From NCBI GenBank assembly GCA_964443225.1, contig CAYUCC010000010.1, forward strand, positions 36,455 to 100,454: 64,000 nucleotides of DNA, in the 5' to 3' direction. Both the position numbers and the translations under genes were made by a program. Source of the DNA: SSC4 sp964443225 (GTDB lineage Bacteria > Chloroflexota > Anaerolineae > SSC4 > Amarolineaceae). Shown here in pieces: positions 8,867-16,484 of this stretch (positions are counted from its first letter, which is position 1; every line of letters begins with the position of its first letter). The notes under the pieces were generated by a model. That model saw nothing but the letters and a program-made list of their open reading frames with translations, ran no database searches and had not been told where the DNA came from.

Positions 8867-10281
8867 CGAATCACCTCCGGCAGCGCCGGCAGGCTGGCCG
8901 CTGCAATCGACTGGCCCACGCGCCGGCTCTTTTCGTCGGGCAGCTGGATGTTGACGGTGGCGGCCAGGGCCGGAAACTCGGACGCCAGCACAGCACGTGC
9001 CCCGTCCAGGATGAGCTGCCCTCCGGTCCCGGACGTGACCCGGCCGAGGATCAGCACGTGTTTCAAGTCATAGAACATGGCATAGTGGGCCAGGGTGTAG
9101 CCCAGGTAGATGCCGATGCTCTGCCAGATCTGGACAGCGCCTGGGTCACCCGCCTCCAGGTAGTGCTGGACGAACTTCAGCTTTTCGGCATCGGTGACAT
9201 CGGTGGGCAGCGTCATGCCGGCACGTGGTGCCAGCCGGAAGACACACTGCTGCGAAAAGTACAGCGCACCCACCCCCTCATCACCCGACCATTCATCGCG
9301 TGGTCCGTCCGGCCGGTAGTCGACCGGGGCAAACGCAAGCTCGTTCAGCCAGTCGGTGATGTTGCCCTGCATCGTGACGTAACCGGCGGCTTCGCTCGAA
9401 CCCAGGGCGATGCCGAGAATGCCGTTGTCTTCCAAAGACATCGAGCCGGCCAGGGCGGTGACTTCGCCGTCGTTGACTACATCGAGCGGGACGCCGAATT
9501 CATCGGCGATGCGCAGGAACATGCCGCGCACCTCATCGTACCGTTCGGCCGGAATGCCACGAAACAGGGACGCCACCATCGGCCGGTTGTCGACGTAGAC
9601 ACCGGCGGAGCTGCCGCCGATGGCATCGAGACGCGGTAGGTGGGAGCGGGCGGACCGCAGAGCGGCGACGATGTGGTCGTAGTGGTAGTGCGGGTCGCTG
9701 TGTTTGCGCGGCTCCCAGACGATTTCGTCGCTGAAGACGGCCTGCCCATCGATGACCGCCGAGACCTTCAGATCCGAGGCGCCCAGGTCGAAGCCGATGC
9801 GGCAGCCATCGAGGTGGCGGCCGAGCGCTTGTTCGCGCTCGTGCTGTGCGGGCACGTCGCCCGCATCGCACACCACCACCGTGAAGGGATGCTGATAGAC
9901 CTGCTGCCCCATGAAGTGATAGTCGAAGGCGCGTGCACCATGGGCGCTGTAGACGGCGGCGATGTGCTCACCCACGCCGCGCGGGCCGCCGATGGTCAGC
10001 TTCCAGCCGCCGCGCTGCCAGAGCAGAAATTTCACGAGACGTTCGGCGTAAAAAAGATTATCACCGGCACGCGGGTGATCGTCAGGAAACACGAGGGTCT
10101 CAAAACGCGACACTGCCCCGTGCGTGCGTGCCAGGCCGATTACCAGGGGAACACCCACCCCGCTGGCAGCGACGTCGCGCTGAAACGCGAGGTTCGCCAA
10201 TACGGCTGGCCGGAACGCCTCGTCGAGCGGCGGCACGATGGCCGGCACCACCAGGGGAAATGACGATAGGTTCATGTTCAT
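8863..10281 (-). CDS. ROK-type (ASKHA-fold) kinase-like protein with extra N-terminal domain
   Basis: About 472 residues. From about residue 153 it reads as a ROK/ASKHA sugar kinase: phosphate-1 loop GFDLGASDLKVSAV, a later VNDGEVTALAG segment whose Asp matches the ROK catalytic base, and the adenosine-region GRVTSGTGGQLIL. The zinc motif of typical ROK proteins (HxCxxC with GCLE) is absent. The first 150 residues form a separate region (SFPLVVPAIVPPLDEAFRP onward) that I cannot assign. By context it would phosphorylate an amino sugar for NagA, but its N-terminus and missing zinc site leave specificity open. The start is uncertain between GTG 10284, ATG 10281 and ATG 10275; GGAATGGAG sits just upstream. 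It lies 34 bp after the regulator gene in the same operon. Confidence 0.75.
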   Translation of the reverse strand: MNMNLSSFPLVVPAIVPPLDEAFRPAVLANLAFQRDVAASGVGVPLVIGLARTHGAVSRFETLVFPDDHPRAGDNLFYAERLVKFLLWQRGGWKLTIGGPRGVGEHIAAVYSAHGARAFDYHFMGQQVYQHPFTVVVCDAGDVPAQHEREQALGRHLDGCRIGFDLGASDLKVSAVIDGQAVFSDEIVWEPRKHSDPHYHYDHIVAALRSARSHLPRLDAIGGSSAGVYVDNRPMVASLFRGIPAERYDEVRGMFLRIADEFGVPLDVVNDGEVTALAGSMSLEDNGILGIALGSSEAAGYVTMQGNITDWLNELAFAPVDYRPDGPRDEWSGDEGVGALYFSQQCVFRLAPRAGMTLPTDVTDAEKLKFVQHYLEAGDPGAVQIWQSIGIYLGYTLAHYAMFYDLKHVLILGRVTSGTGGQLILDGARAVLASEFPALAATVNIQLPDEKSRRVGQSIAAASLPALPEVIR

Positions 10282-10315
10282 CACGCTCCATTCCTTAAAA
10301 AGATCACAATAACCA

Positions 10316-11485
10316 TCAAATGACGCCGAGTTCCTGCGCGAGGACGAGCGCCGCGGCGCCCTGCATCACGGCTTCATCACCCAACGAACTCATGGTAATG
10401 CGCGCCTGTTCGGCCAGTGACTGCAGCACACGCGCCGACATCGCGGCGTGCACATCGACGGCGAGTTGGGCACCAAAGCCGGTCACCGGCCCGGTCAGGA
10501 TCACCTGGGGAACCCGCAGGATGCCCACCAGGTTGGCCACGGCAATTCCCAGAACCTGGGCGAGCCTGGTCACCCACTGCTGCACAGCGGGGTGCTGTGC
10601 GTGGTAGGCGGCCACCAGGGTCTCCCACTGCCAGCCGCCATCCGGCGCGCCGGCCAGGCTCTGTGCCTGCTGCACGAGGGCCTCCTGGCTGGCTACGGCT
10701 TCCAGGCAGCCGCGATGCCCGCACCGGCACCAGGGGCCGTCCTCCGCCACGCGGATGTGCCCGATCTCGCTGGCCGCCGACAGGCTGCCGCCCTGGAACA
10801 GGTGGCCGTCGATGACCAGGCCCGCACTCACGCCACGGCCCACGTGCACCACTGCCAGATTGCGCGTGTGGTTGGGATTGGCAAAAACGAAATGGGCGAG
10901 GGCGGCGGCCTGGCTGTCATTGACCAGGTACACGGGCAGTGCCATTCGCGCCTGCAGGACATCGGCCAGCGGCAGGTCGCTCCATCCCAGGTTGATCGCC
11001 TGCACGACGCGGCCCTGGTGCAGGTCGAGTACGCCGGGAATGCCCACCCCAATCCCCAGGAGGGGGCGCACAGCCTGCTGCTGGAGGGCTTCGATCACTT
11101 CGAGCAGGCTGTCCACCACCGCCTGGCCGTGGCGACCCGCCAAGGGACGCACCTGACACGCGGCCATCCGTCCGCGCAGGTCGAAAAGACAGCCGCGCAC
11201 GTCGTAGCCGGCCAGATCGATGCCCAGTACCAGGCGTGCATCGTCGACGACCCGCAGCAGCGTCGGTGGTTTGCCGCCGCCGGAAGGTCCCAGTCCCAAC
11301 TCGCTGATCAGGCCAGCCTCCAACAGCTCGACCACCGCGTTCGAGGCGGTGGTCCGCGTCAGCCCCGTGGCACGGGCGATATCGGCACGGCTGACCGTAC
11401 CGCCGTCGTAGATGACCTTCAGCAGCAAACGCTGGTTGTGGCGTTTGGTTTGATCCTGGGTTAGTTTGTTGTGTGTAATCGGCAT
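10316..11485 (-). CDS. ROK-family transcriptional repressor (NagC/XylR type)
   Basis: A 389-residue regulator with an N-terminal winged helix (RLLLKVIYDGGTVSRADIARATGLTRTTASNAV, about residues 18-50) and a C-terminal ROK sugar-binding domain: GIDLAGYDVRGCLFD, GIGVGIPGVLD, VNDSQAAAL, and the zinc-binding EIGHIRV..GPWCRCGHRGCLEAVAS. Such proteins repress catabolic operons and release DNA on binding a sugar or sugar phosphate. It is first in its own operon, and two palindromes in the promoter match ROK-type operators, so autoregulation of the amino-sugar genes is likely. The inducer is not evident. No strong ribosome-binding site precedes ATG 11485. Confidence 0.92.
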   Translation of the reverse strand: MPITHNKLTQDQTKRHNQRLLLKVIYDGGTVSRADIARATGLTRTTASNAVVELLEAGLISELGLGPSGGGKPPTLLRVVDDARLVLGIDLAGYDVRGCLFDLRGRMAACQVRPLAGRHGQAVVDSLLEVIEALQQQAVRPLLGIGVGIPGVLDLHQGRVVQAINLGWSDLPLADVLQARMALPVYLVNDSQAAALAHFVFANPNHTRNLAVVHVGRGVSAGLVIDGHLFQGGSLSAASEIGHIRVAEDGPWCRCGHRGCLEAVASQEALVQQAQSLAGAPDGGWQWETLVAAYHAQHPAVQQWVTRLAQVLGIAVANLVGILRVPQVILTGPVTGFGAQLAVDVHAAMSARVLQSLAEQARITMSSLGDEAVMQGAAALVLAQELGVI

Positions 11486-11498
11486 GTGCGGTGATTCG

Positions 11499-11525
11499 CT
11501 TTGTTAGTCCATTGGATTTACAAAG
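11499..11525. promoter_or_regulatory. ROK-type operator covering the transcription start
   Basis: A 27-bp palindrome centred on 11512: CTTTGTTAGTCCA, one central base, TGGATTTACAAAG; 11 of 13 positions are symmetric. It begins 3 bp downstream of the -10 box and spans the expected +1, an ideal place for repression by the adjacent ROK regulator. Confidence 0.65.
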
Positions 11526-11528
11526 TCG

Positions 11529-11557
11529 ATTATAGGCGGTGTGGGTGGGCTTGTCAA
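11529..11557 (-). promoter_or_regulatory. Consensus promoter of the amino-sugar operon
   Basis: Read on the minus strand: TTGACA (11552-11557), exactly 17 bp, TATAAT (11529-11534). Both boxes match the sigma-70 consensus perfectly. A promoter this strong would need repression, consistent with the operators beside it. Confidence 0.8.
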
Positions 11558-11565
11558 ATTCACAA
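11551..11565. promoter_or_regulatory. Second ROK-like operator overlapping the -35 box
   Basis: TTGTCAAATTCACAA is a 15-bp near-palindrome (12 of 15 positions) with TTGT/ACAA ends resembling the downstream operator. It covers the -35 hexamer. Confidence 0.45.
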
Positions 11566-11587
11566 AAAGCCTCACGGGTTGGAGGGG

Positions 11588-12229
11588 TTATTCGGGCAGG
11601 CTCAACGGATCGTGCCGGACCTCTTCGAGCGCGGGGAGTGGGCGCCGGCAGCGGCGCAGCCAGAGTACGAAGGCAATGCCCAGCGACACGGTGACCGCGG
11701 CCATGACGACACGGATCCCTGTCGAGGCCTGGGTCAGCGCGCTGGCTGCGCTGTAGCCGATGGTCACCAGCAGGAAAGAGCGCAGAGCTTCGGCAACAGC
11801 CAGGGTGGGCAGCCAGCGTCGCCAGGGGGCGCGCGCCATACCGGTGGCGATGAGGGCGGGAATCGCCAGGCCGGCGCCAAATTTGGTCAACGGCAGCAGG
11901 CGGTAGGCGTTGTGGTACATGCTGGTCTGGAGTTGGCTGACATGATGGGGACGAATGCCGAACCACCGTGCGTACGGCAGCAGCCATTCGGCTTTACCCG
12001 TATAACCGAGGGTATACCAGAATACGTCGGCCACCAGGTTGGCTGTGATGGCGGTCAACACCACCACCTGCGGCAGCATGCGGCCGGAGCCCGCCAGCGC
12101 ACCGCCTGCCAGGGTTGCGAACGGCCCTTCGAGACCGACCAGGAGCGCCAGGACGATGTAGCCGATGGGTCCGGCCTGCGGCAGGGGGGTGTGATTGAGC
12201 TGCATCCACAGGTGCTGAATGACATCCAT
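11588..12229 (-). CDS. DedA/VTT-family integral membrane protein
   Basis: A 213-residue polytopic membrane protein. ATG 12229 was chosen because GGAGG lies 5 nt upstream. Hydrophobic segments are seen around PIGYIVLALLVGLEGPFATLAGGALAG, PQVVVLTAITANLVADVFWYTLGY, a re-entrant LLPLTKFGAGLAIPALIATG and two C-terminal helices. The G-x-E near the first helix and the LTKFGAG...PALIATG segment fit the DedA/VTT fold, whose members move lipids (for example undecaprenyl phosphate or phospholipids) across the membrane. The lipid substrate cannot be told. Single gene, oriented like the amino-sugar operon but downstream of that operon's promoter region. Confidence 0.75.
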   Translation of the reverse strand: MDVIQHLWMQLNHTPLPQAGPIGYIVLALLVGLEGPFATLAGGALAGSGRMLPQVVVLTAITANLVADVFWYTLGYTGKAEWLLPYARWFGIRPHHVSQLQTSMYHNAYRLLPLTKFGAGLAIPALIATGMARAPWRRWLPTLAVAEALRSFLLVTIGYSAASALTQASTGIRVVMAAVTVSLGIAFVLWLRRCRRPLPALEEVRHDPLSLPE

Positions 12230-12352
12230 GCCGGCCTCCCAATAACGAAAGAGTTCGAGTCCCTGGCCCAAGCGGAGGTCATCAAGAATAATGTGCGAGA
12301 TTATACCCGCAACTCAGGCAAAAGGGCAAACCGCATCTACATTAACTTTACT

Positions 12353-12380
12353 TGGACATTTCCCAGGTTTGGGGTAAAAT
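12353..12380 (+). promoter_or_regulatory. Promoter upstream of the PPAT-era-GDPD operon
   Basis: TGGACA (12353-12358), 16-bp spacer, TAAAAT (12375-12380). It gives a leader of about 138 nt if PPAT starts at 12525. Six nucleotides after the -10 box stands a GTG (12387) in frame with PPAT, so a leaderless longer form is possible. Confidence 0.6.
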
Positions 12381-12524
12381 CGAGTTGTGATACGACCGCC
12401 GGCGCAATATCGGTCGACCACCACGCGGTACAGGACTCGATTGGACACCGGCCGTACTGCCGGCCACCTGGAAAGGACGTTTTGGAATGGTGCACGCCTT
12501 GCCCTACAGGGAACGACGCAGCCT

Positions 12525-12977
12525 ATGCGGGTGGTAGTCGGTGGGACCTTCTCCCCGCTGCACGACGGGCACCGCGCCTTGTTGAGTTACGCCGCTGCCC
12601 AGGCAACGGAGCTCATTATCGGTATCACGGTCAACAGCTACGTCGAGGGCAAAAAACACCCGGTGGCACCATTTACCGAGCGTATCGCCGCAGTGCAGGA
12701 ACACGTCACGACCATCGCCCCGTCACTGCGCACCGTTATCTTGCCGCTGCACGATCCATTCGGCAACACCCTGGAGGAGGACTACGATCTGCTGGTGGTG
12801 TCACCCGAAACGATCGCTGGTGCGCAGCGGATCAATCAACTGCGGCAGGCACAGGGCCGGCGGCCCCTGCCGGTTGCCGAAATCAACTGGGTTCTGGCCG
12901 ATGATGGGATGCCGATTAGCAGCACCCGCATCTGGGCGGGTGAAATCGACCAACACGGGCACCTGGTCACATCATGA
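12525..12977 (+). CDS. coaD: Phosphopantetheine adenylyltransferase, archaeal/eukaryotic type
   Basis: A 150-residue nucleotidyltransferase: VVVGGTFSPLHDGHRALL holds the HxGH-type site, followed by IGITVNSYVEGKKHPV, a YDLLVVSPETIAGAQRIN segment and ADDGMPISSTRIWAGEID. These last motifs are those of archaeal PPAT (COG1019), not of bacterial CoaD. The enzyme would transfer AMP to 4'-phosphopantetheine in coenzyme A synthesis. ATG 12525 matches the family length, but only a weak AGGGAA lies 12 nt upstream. The frame stays open to GTG 12387, which would add 46 Arg/Thr-rich residues with no recognisable motif. First gene before era. Confidence 0.85.
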   Translation: MRVVVGGTFSPLHDGHRALLSYAAAQATELIIGITVNSYVEGKKHPVAPFTERIAAVQEHVTTIAPSLRTVILPLHDPFGNTLEEDYDLLVVSPETIAGAQRINQLRQAQGRRPLPVAEINWVLADDGMPISSTRIWAGEIDQHGHLVTS

Positions 12978-13073
12978 GCGTGCCGTGACGCGGACGAAAA
13001 CCGGGCCGATGCAGCAGGGTGCACGTACACCGGACCACTGCCGGGGCGGTGCACGAGGCGATGAGACACTGGT

Positions 13074-14006
13074 ATGACGTTGACAGCAGACGTAGAAACA
13101 CTGCCCCTTGATCACCGATCGGGTTTTGTGGCGCTGATTGGCCGGCCGAATGTCGGCAAATCGACGCTGCTCAACGCGCTCCTGCAGCAGAAGATCGTGA
13201 TTACGTCCCCCAAGCCGCAGACGACACGCAACCAAGTGCTGGGAATTCTGACCGAAACCGATGCCCAGATCATATTCATCGACACCCCCGGTATTCATGC
13301 GCCCAAACATAAACTGGGCGCGTACATGGTCGACGAGGCCGTGCGGGCCGTGCCGGATGCCGACGCCATTCTCTGGCTGGTCGACGTGGCAGAAGCGCCG
13401 CAGCCCGAAGACGAACAGATTGCCCGGATCTTGACGGCGCGCCAGGAAGGCCAACCCGTCGTTCTGGGGCTCAACAAGATCGACCGTGTCGATCAAAAGA
13501 ACCTCGACGAACAACGTGCCGCTTTTGTTGCGCTGCTGCAGCCAAACGCAACCGTGGCGTTTTCGGCGACGCAGCGGCTGCACCTGGACGAGCTGCTGGT
13601 CGTATTACGCGGCGTGCTGCCCCCCGGCCCTCAGTACTACCCGGCCGACCAGGTCACCAACGTGCAGGAGCGGTTCGTGGCAGCCGAGCTCGTGCGCGAA
13701 CAGGTGCTGCACCACCTGCACGAAGAGGTGCCGCATGCGGTCGCCGTGGTCATCGACGAGTTCAAAGAACGATCAGCGGAGATGACCTACATCGCCGCGA
13801 CGATCTACGTCGAGCGCGAGTCGCAGAAGGGCATCGTGCTGGGTGAAGCAGGCAGGATGCTCAAACGTATCGGCCAAAACGCCCGGCAAGAGATCGAGAA
13901 ACTGCTGGCCACCAGGGTATACCTGGAGCTGTGGGTGAAAGTGGTGCCGCACTGGCGCCGCGATGACGCGACGCTGCGTCGTTTTGGCTACAGGATCGAA
14001 CGATGA
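13074..14006 (+). CDS. era: GTPase Era
   Basis: A 310-residue ribosome-assembly GTPase. G1 GRPNVGKS (residues 23-30), G2 region SPKPQTTRN, G3 DTPGIH, G4 NKID and a C-terminal KH domain with the VIDEF...AEMTYIAATIYVERESQKGIVLG block. Era binds the 3' end of 16S rRNA in late 30S maturation. Length is normal. It lies 96 bp after the PPAT gene and overlaps the next gene by ATGA (14003-14006). Confidence 0.95.
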   Translation: MTLTADVETLPLDHRSGFVALIGRPNVGKSTLLNALLQQKIVITSPKPQTTRNQVLGILTETDAQIIFIDTPGIHAPKHKLGAYMVDEAVRAVPDADAILWLVDVAEAPQPEDEQIARILTARQEGQPVVLGLNKIDRVDQKNLDEQRAAFVALLQPNATVAFSATQRLHLDELLVVLRGVLPPGPQYYPADQVTNVQERFVAAELVREQVLHHLHEEVPHAVAVVIDEFKERSAEMTYIAATIYVERESQKGIVLGEAGRMLKRIGQNARQEIEKLLATRVYLELWVKVVPHWRRDDATLRRFGYRIER

Positions 14007-14914
14007 GTCAGAAAAAAAGTGAGCCGTCGCGCAGTCGAGTCGTGGTCCGCGTCCTCCTGATGGTCGTGGTGATCGTGGTACTCTTCGTTATGTACCGCCT
14101 GCTCACCATCCAGCCGCGACCGCCGCAGCCCTACCTGCAGGGCGACCGGCCCCTGGTGTTGGCCCATCGCGGCGGGGCCGATCTGGCGCCGGAGAATACG
14201 ATGGCAGCATTTCAAAACGCCGTCGATCTCGGCGTCGACATCCTGGAACTGGATGTGCACACCACCGCCGACGGCACGGTCGTCGTGATCCACGATGAGT
14301 CCGTGGATCGCACCACCGACGGCACGGGCGCCGTTCACGATTCTACCCTGGCCGACCTGCGCCAGTTGGACGCCGGTTACGATTTTTCGCCCGACAACGG
14401 GCAGACTTTCCCCTTCCGCGGGCAGGGTATCGGTATCCCGACCCTCGAAGAAGTGTTTGCGGCCTTCCCCGACATGCGGATCAATATCGAAATCAAACAG
14501 TCCGACCCGCCGATCGAAGCCGCCGTGTTGGAGGTGATCGAACGCGCCGGCGCGCAGCAACGAGTCCTGGTTGGATCGGAGTACGACGACGTCATGGCCC
14601 GTTTTCGGTCCCTTGCGCCGGATATTGCCACCAGTGCGGCCACCAACGAGGTGCGTAACTTCTACCTGGCCCAACTGCTGCGCGTGTCGGCGATCTATCG
14701 TCCCCTGGCCGACGCTTTCCAGGTCCCTGAATATTCGGGCAGTACGCACGTGGTGACCCCCAGTTTTGTCGATGCCGCCCATCACCATGGGGTCAAGGTA
14801 CACGTGTGGACCGTCAACGATGCTGAAACCATGCAGCGTCTCCTGGACATCGGCGTGGATGGCATCATCACCGACCGGCCGGATGTGGCGTTGGAGGTGG
14901 TGAGTGCGCAGTAG
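14003..14914 (+). CDS. Membrane-anchored glycerophosphodiester phosphodiesterase
   Basis: A 303-residue GDPD-family enzyme. An N-terminal transmembrane anchor (residues about 12-33, VVVRVLLMVVVIVVLFVMY) leaves the catalytic domain outside. Catalytic motifs are LAHRGGADLAPENT (general acid/base His and Arg), ELDVHTTADGTVVVIHDESVDRTTDG (metal Glu/Asp, second His), NIEIKQ and a final VHVWTVNDAETMQRLLDIGVDGIITDRP. The family hydrolyses glycerophosphodiesters to an alcohol and glycerol-3-phosphate. It is translationally coupled to era, although the functions are unrelated. Confidence 0.9.
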   Translation: MSQKKSEPSRSRVVVRVLLMVVVIVVLFVMYRLLTIQPRPPQPYLQGDRPLVLAHRGGADLAPENTMAAFQNAVDLGVDILELDVHTTADGTVVVIHDESVDRTTDGTGAVHDSTLADLRQLDAGYDFSPDNGQTFPFRGQGIGIPTLEEVFAAFPDMRINIEIKQSDPPIEAAVLEVIERAGAQQRVLVGSEYDDVMARFRSLAPDIATSAATNEVRNFYLAQLLRVSAIYRPLADAFQVPEYSGSTHVVTPSFVDAAHHHGVKVHVWTVNDAETMQRLLDIGVDGIITDRPDVALEVVSAQ

Positions 14915-15011
14915 ACATGAGAAACGTGACGCCGTAAACCGGCCACTCCTTGATAACCCATTGGACAACCATTGATAACCAATCAATCGATTACATCGTG
15001 AGGAGGAAAAC

Positions 15012-15659
15012 ATGTTAGTTGGCGAGCGAATGAGCAAGAATCTCATCACTGTGAGCCGCAACACCGGCGTGGACGACGCACTGCGCCTGATGCGCGACAA
15101 AAACATCCGCCGCTTGCCCGTCGTCGACAACCAGGGCAAACTCATCGGCATCGTATCCGACAAGGACCTCTACCTGGCCTCTCCCTCGCCAGCGACGTCG
15201 TTGGATATCTTCGAGATGCGCTATTTGCTTGCGCGACTGGGCGTGGAAAAAATCATGTCCGCGCCGGTCATTACGGTGCAGCCTGATACCCCCCTCGAAG
15301 AGGCCGCGCGTATCATGGCCGACAGAAAGATCGGCGGTCTGCCCGTTTTGGACGAACAAGAAAACCTGGTGGGCATCATCACCGAATCGGATTTGTTCAA
15401 GATCTTCGTCGAGCTCCTGGGTGCACGCAGCCACGGCGTACGTGTGACGGTCAGGGTGCCCGATGTGAAGGGCGAGTTGGCCATGCTGACCAGTGCCGTG
15501 GCCGTCGCCGGCGGCGATATCATGTCCCTCAGCACCTTGGAGGGTCCGATGCCTGACCAGTTCGAGGTGATGATCAAAGTCGCCGATTTGACGCTCGACC
15601 AGGTGCGTGCGATTATGGATCCGCTCAAGGCCGAGATTTTCGATATCCGCGAGGTGTGA
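15012..15659 (+). CDS. CBS-pair protein with C-terminal ACT-like domain
   Basis: A 215-residue protein with two CBS motifs (MSKNLITVSRNTGVDDAL and IMSAPVITVQPDTPLEEAARIM) followed from about residue 138 by an ACT-like fold (VRVTVRVPDVKGELAMLTSAVAVAGGDIMSL). CBS pairs bind adenine nucleotides, and ACT domains bind amino acids or other small ligands. The arrangement is that of AcuB-like proteins of unclear role. A very strong GAGGAGGAAAAC precedes the ATG. The 97-bp gap upstream contains short direct repeats of CATTGATAACC but no convincing promoter. Confidence 0.85.
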   Translation: MLVGERMSKNLITVSRNTGVDDALRLMRDKNIRRLPVVDNQGKLIGIVSDKDLYLASPSPATSLDIFEMRYLLARLGVEKIMSAPVITVQPDTPLEEAARIMADRKIGGLPVLDEQENLVGIITESDLFKIFVELLGARSHGVRVTVRVPDVKGELAMLTSAVAVAGGDIMSLSTLEGPMPDQFEVMIKVADLTLDQVRAIMDPLKAEIFDIREV

Positions 15660-15660
15660 G

Positions 15661-15717
15661 GGGGGTTGGGGGTTGGAGGTTGGGGGTTGGAGGTTGGAGG
15701 TTGGAGGTTGGAGGTTG
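15661..15717. repeat. GGTTGGA heptamer tandem repeat
   Basis: About eight degenerate copies of the 7-bp unit GGTTGGA/GGTTGGG fill the gap between the CBS-ACT gene and thyX, starting just after the CBS-ACT stop codon. It belongs to the heptamer repeats seen elsewhere in the window. Confidence 0.85.
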
Positions 15718-15762
15718 GGCGGTGGGATGTGATTTGGATTTCAGGGAAGAAGGGGTGATGCC

Positions 15763-16455
15763 ATGCGCGTGGTGCTGCTTGCGTATACGCAGATGAATCC
15801 TGAGCTGCCCAGGGAGGACCAGGAAGCGAGTGATGTGCGCTACCTGCTGGCACAGGGGAGCGAAGAATTCGCCAGTCATCTGATCGAATTTGCCGGGCGG
15901 GTCTGTTACCGTTCAACCGACAAACAGGGAAGGGCGCCGGGGTTCATTGCCGCGCGCATCCATGAGGGGCACGAGGATATCATCGAACACTGTTCGGCCA
16001 CCTTTTTGATCGAGGGCATCTCGCGCGCCGCCAGCCACCAGCTGGTGCGGCACCGTCTGGCGAGCTACAGCCAGGAAAGCCAGCGCTACACCGATCTGAG
16101 CCGAATCAAACAGACCGAGGAAGAGGTCATCGTCACGCCACCCGCCATTGCGGCGAACCCTGAAGCCCACGCCCGCTTCACCAAGGCGATGCAGGACCTG
16201 GAAGAGGCCTATCGCGAACTGCGTGAGCTGGGAATCCGCAAAGAAGACAGCCGCTTTCTGCTGCCCAACGCCTCCACCACGCGCCTCATCGTGTCGATGA
16301 ACTTTCGCGCCTGGCGCCATTTTCTGTGGCTGCGCTGTGACAAAGCGGCCCAGTGGGAGATTCGCGCCGTGGCGTACGAGGTTCTACGCGACCTGCACAA
16401 ATTGAGCCCGGCGGTGTTCCAGGATGTTTATGACACCTTCATAGGCGCGTCGTAG
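15763..16455 (+). CDS. thyX: Flavin-dependent thymidylate synthase ThyX
   Basis: A 230-residue enzyme that methylates dUMP to dTMP with methylene-THF, FAD and NADPH. The ThyX signature RHRxxSxxxxSxR is present as RHRLASYSQESQR (residues 96-108); ISRAASHQLVRH before it and FRAWRHFLWLRCDKAAQWEIR after it fit the FAD and dUMP sites. AAGGGGTG precedes the ATG. Using ThyX instead of ThyA is common in Chloroflexota. Its last codons and stop lie within a palindrome shared with the convergent oxidoreductase gene. Confidence 0.95.
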   Translation: MRVVLLAYTQMNPELPREDQEASDVRYLLAQGSEEFASHLIEFAGRVCYRSTDKQGRAPGFIAARIHEGHEDIIEHCSATFLIEGISRAASHQLVRHRLASYSQESQRYTDLSRIKQTEEEVIVTPPAIAANPEAHARFTKAMQDLEEAYRELRELGIRKEDSRFLLPNASTTRLIVSMNFRAWRHFLWLRCDKAAQWEIRAVAYEVLRDLHKLSPAVFQDVYDTFIGAS

Positions 16456-16484
16456 GGACGTGCCGCGGTACGTCTCTACGACGC
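16447..16484. repeat. REP-like palindrome between two convergent genes
   Basis: A 15-bp arm (GCGTCGTAGGGACGT, 16447-16461) and an almost perfect complement (16470-16484, 14 of 15) enclose 8 nt. Because of the symmetry, both thyX and the convergent oxidoreductase gene end in GCG TCG TAG (Ala-Ser-stop). There is no U-tract on either strand. Confidence 0.8.

Noticed and set aside
15661..15717. Short regular repeats as a CRISPR array
   Set aside because: The units are 7 bp without unique spacers, and no cas gene is present; the same holds for the other arrays.
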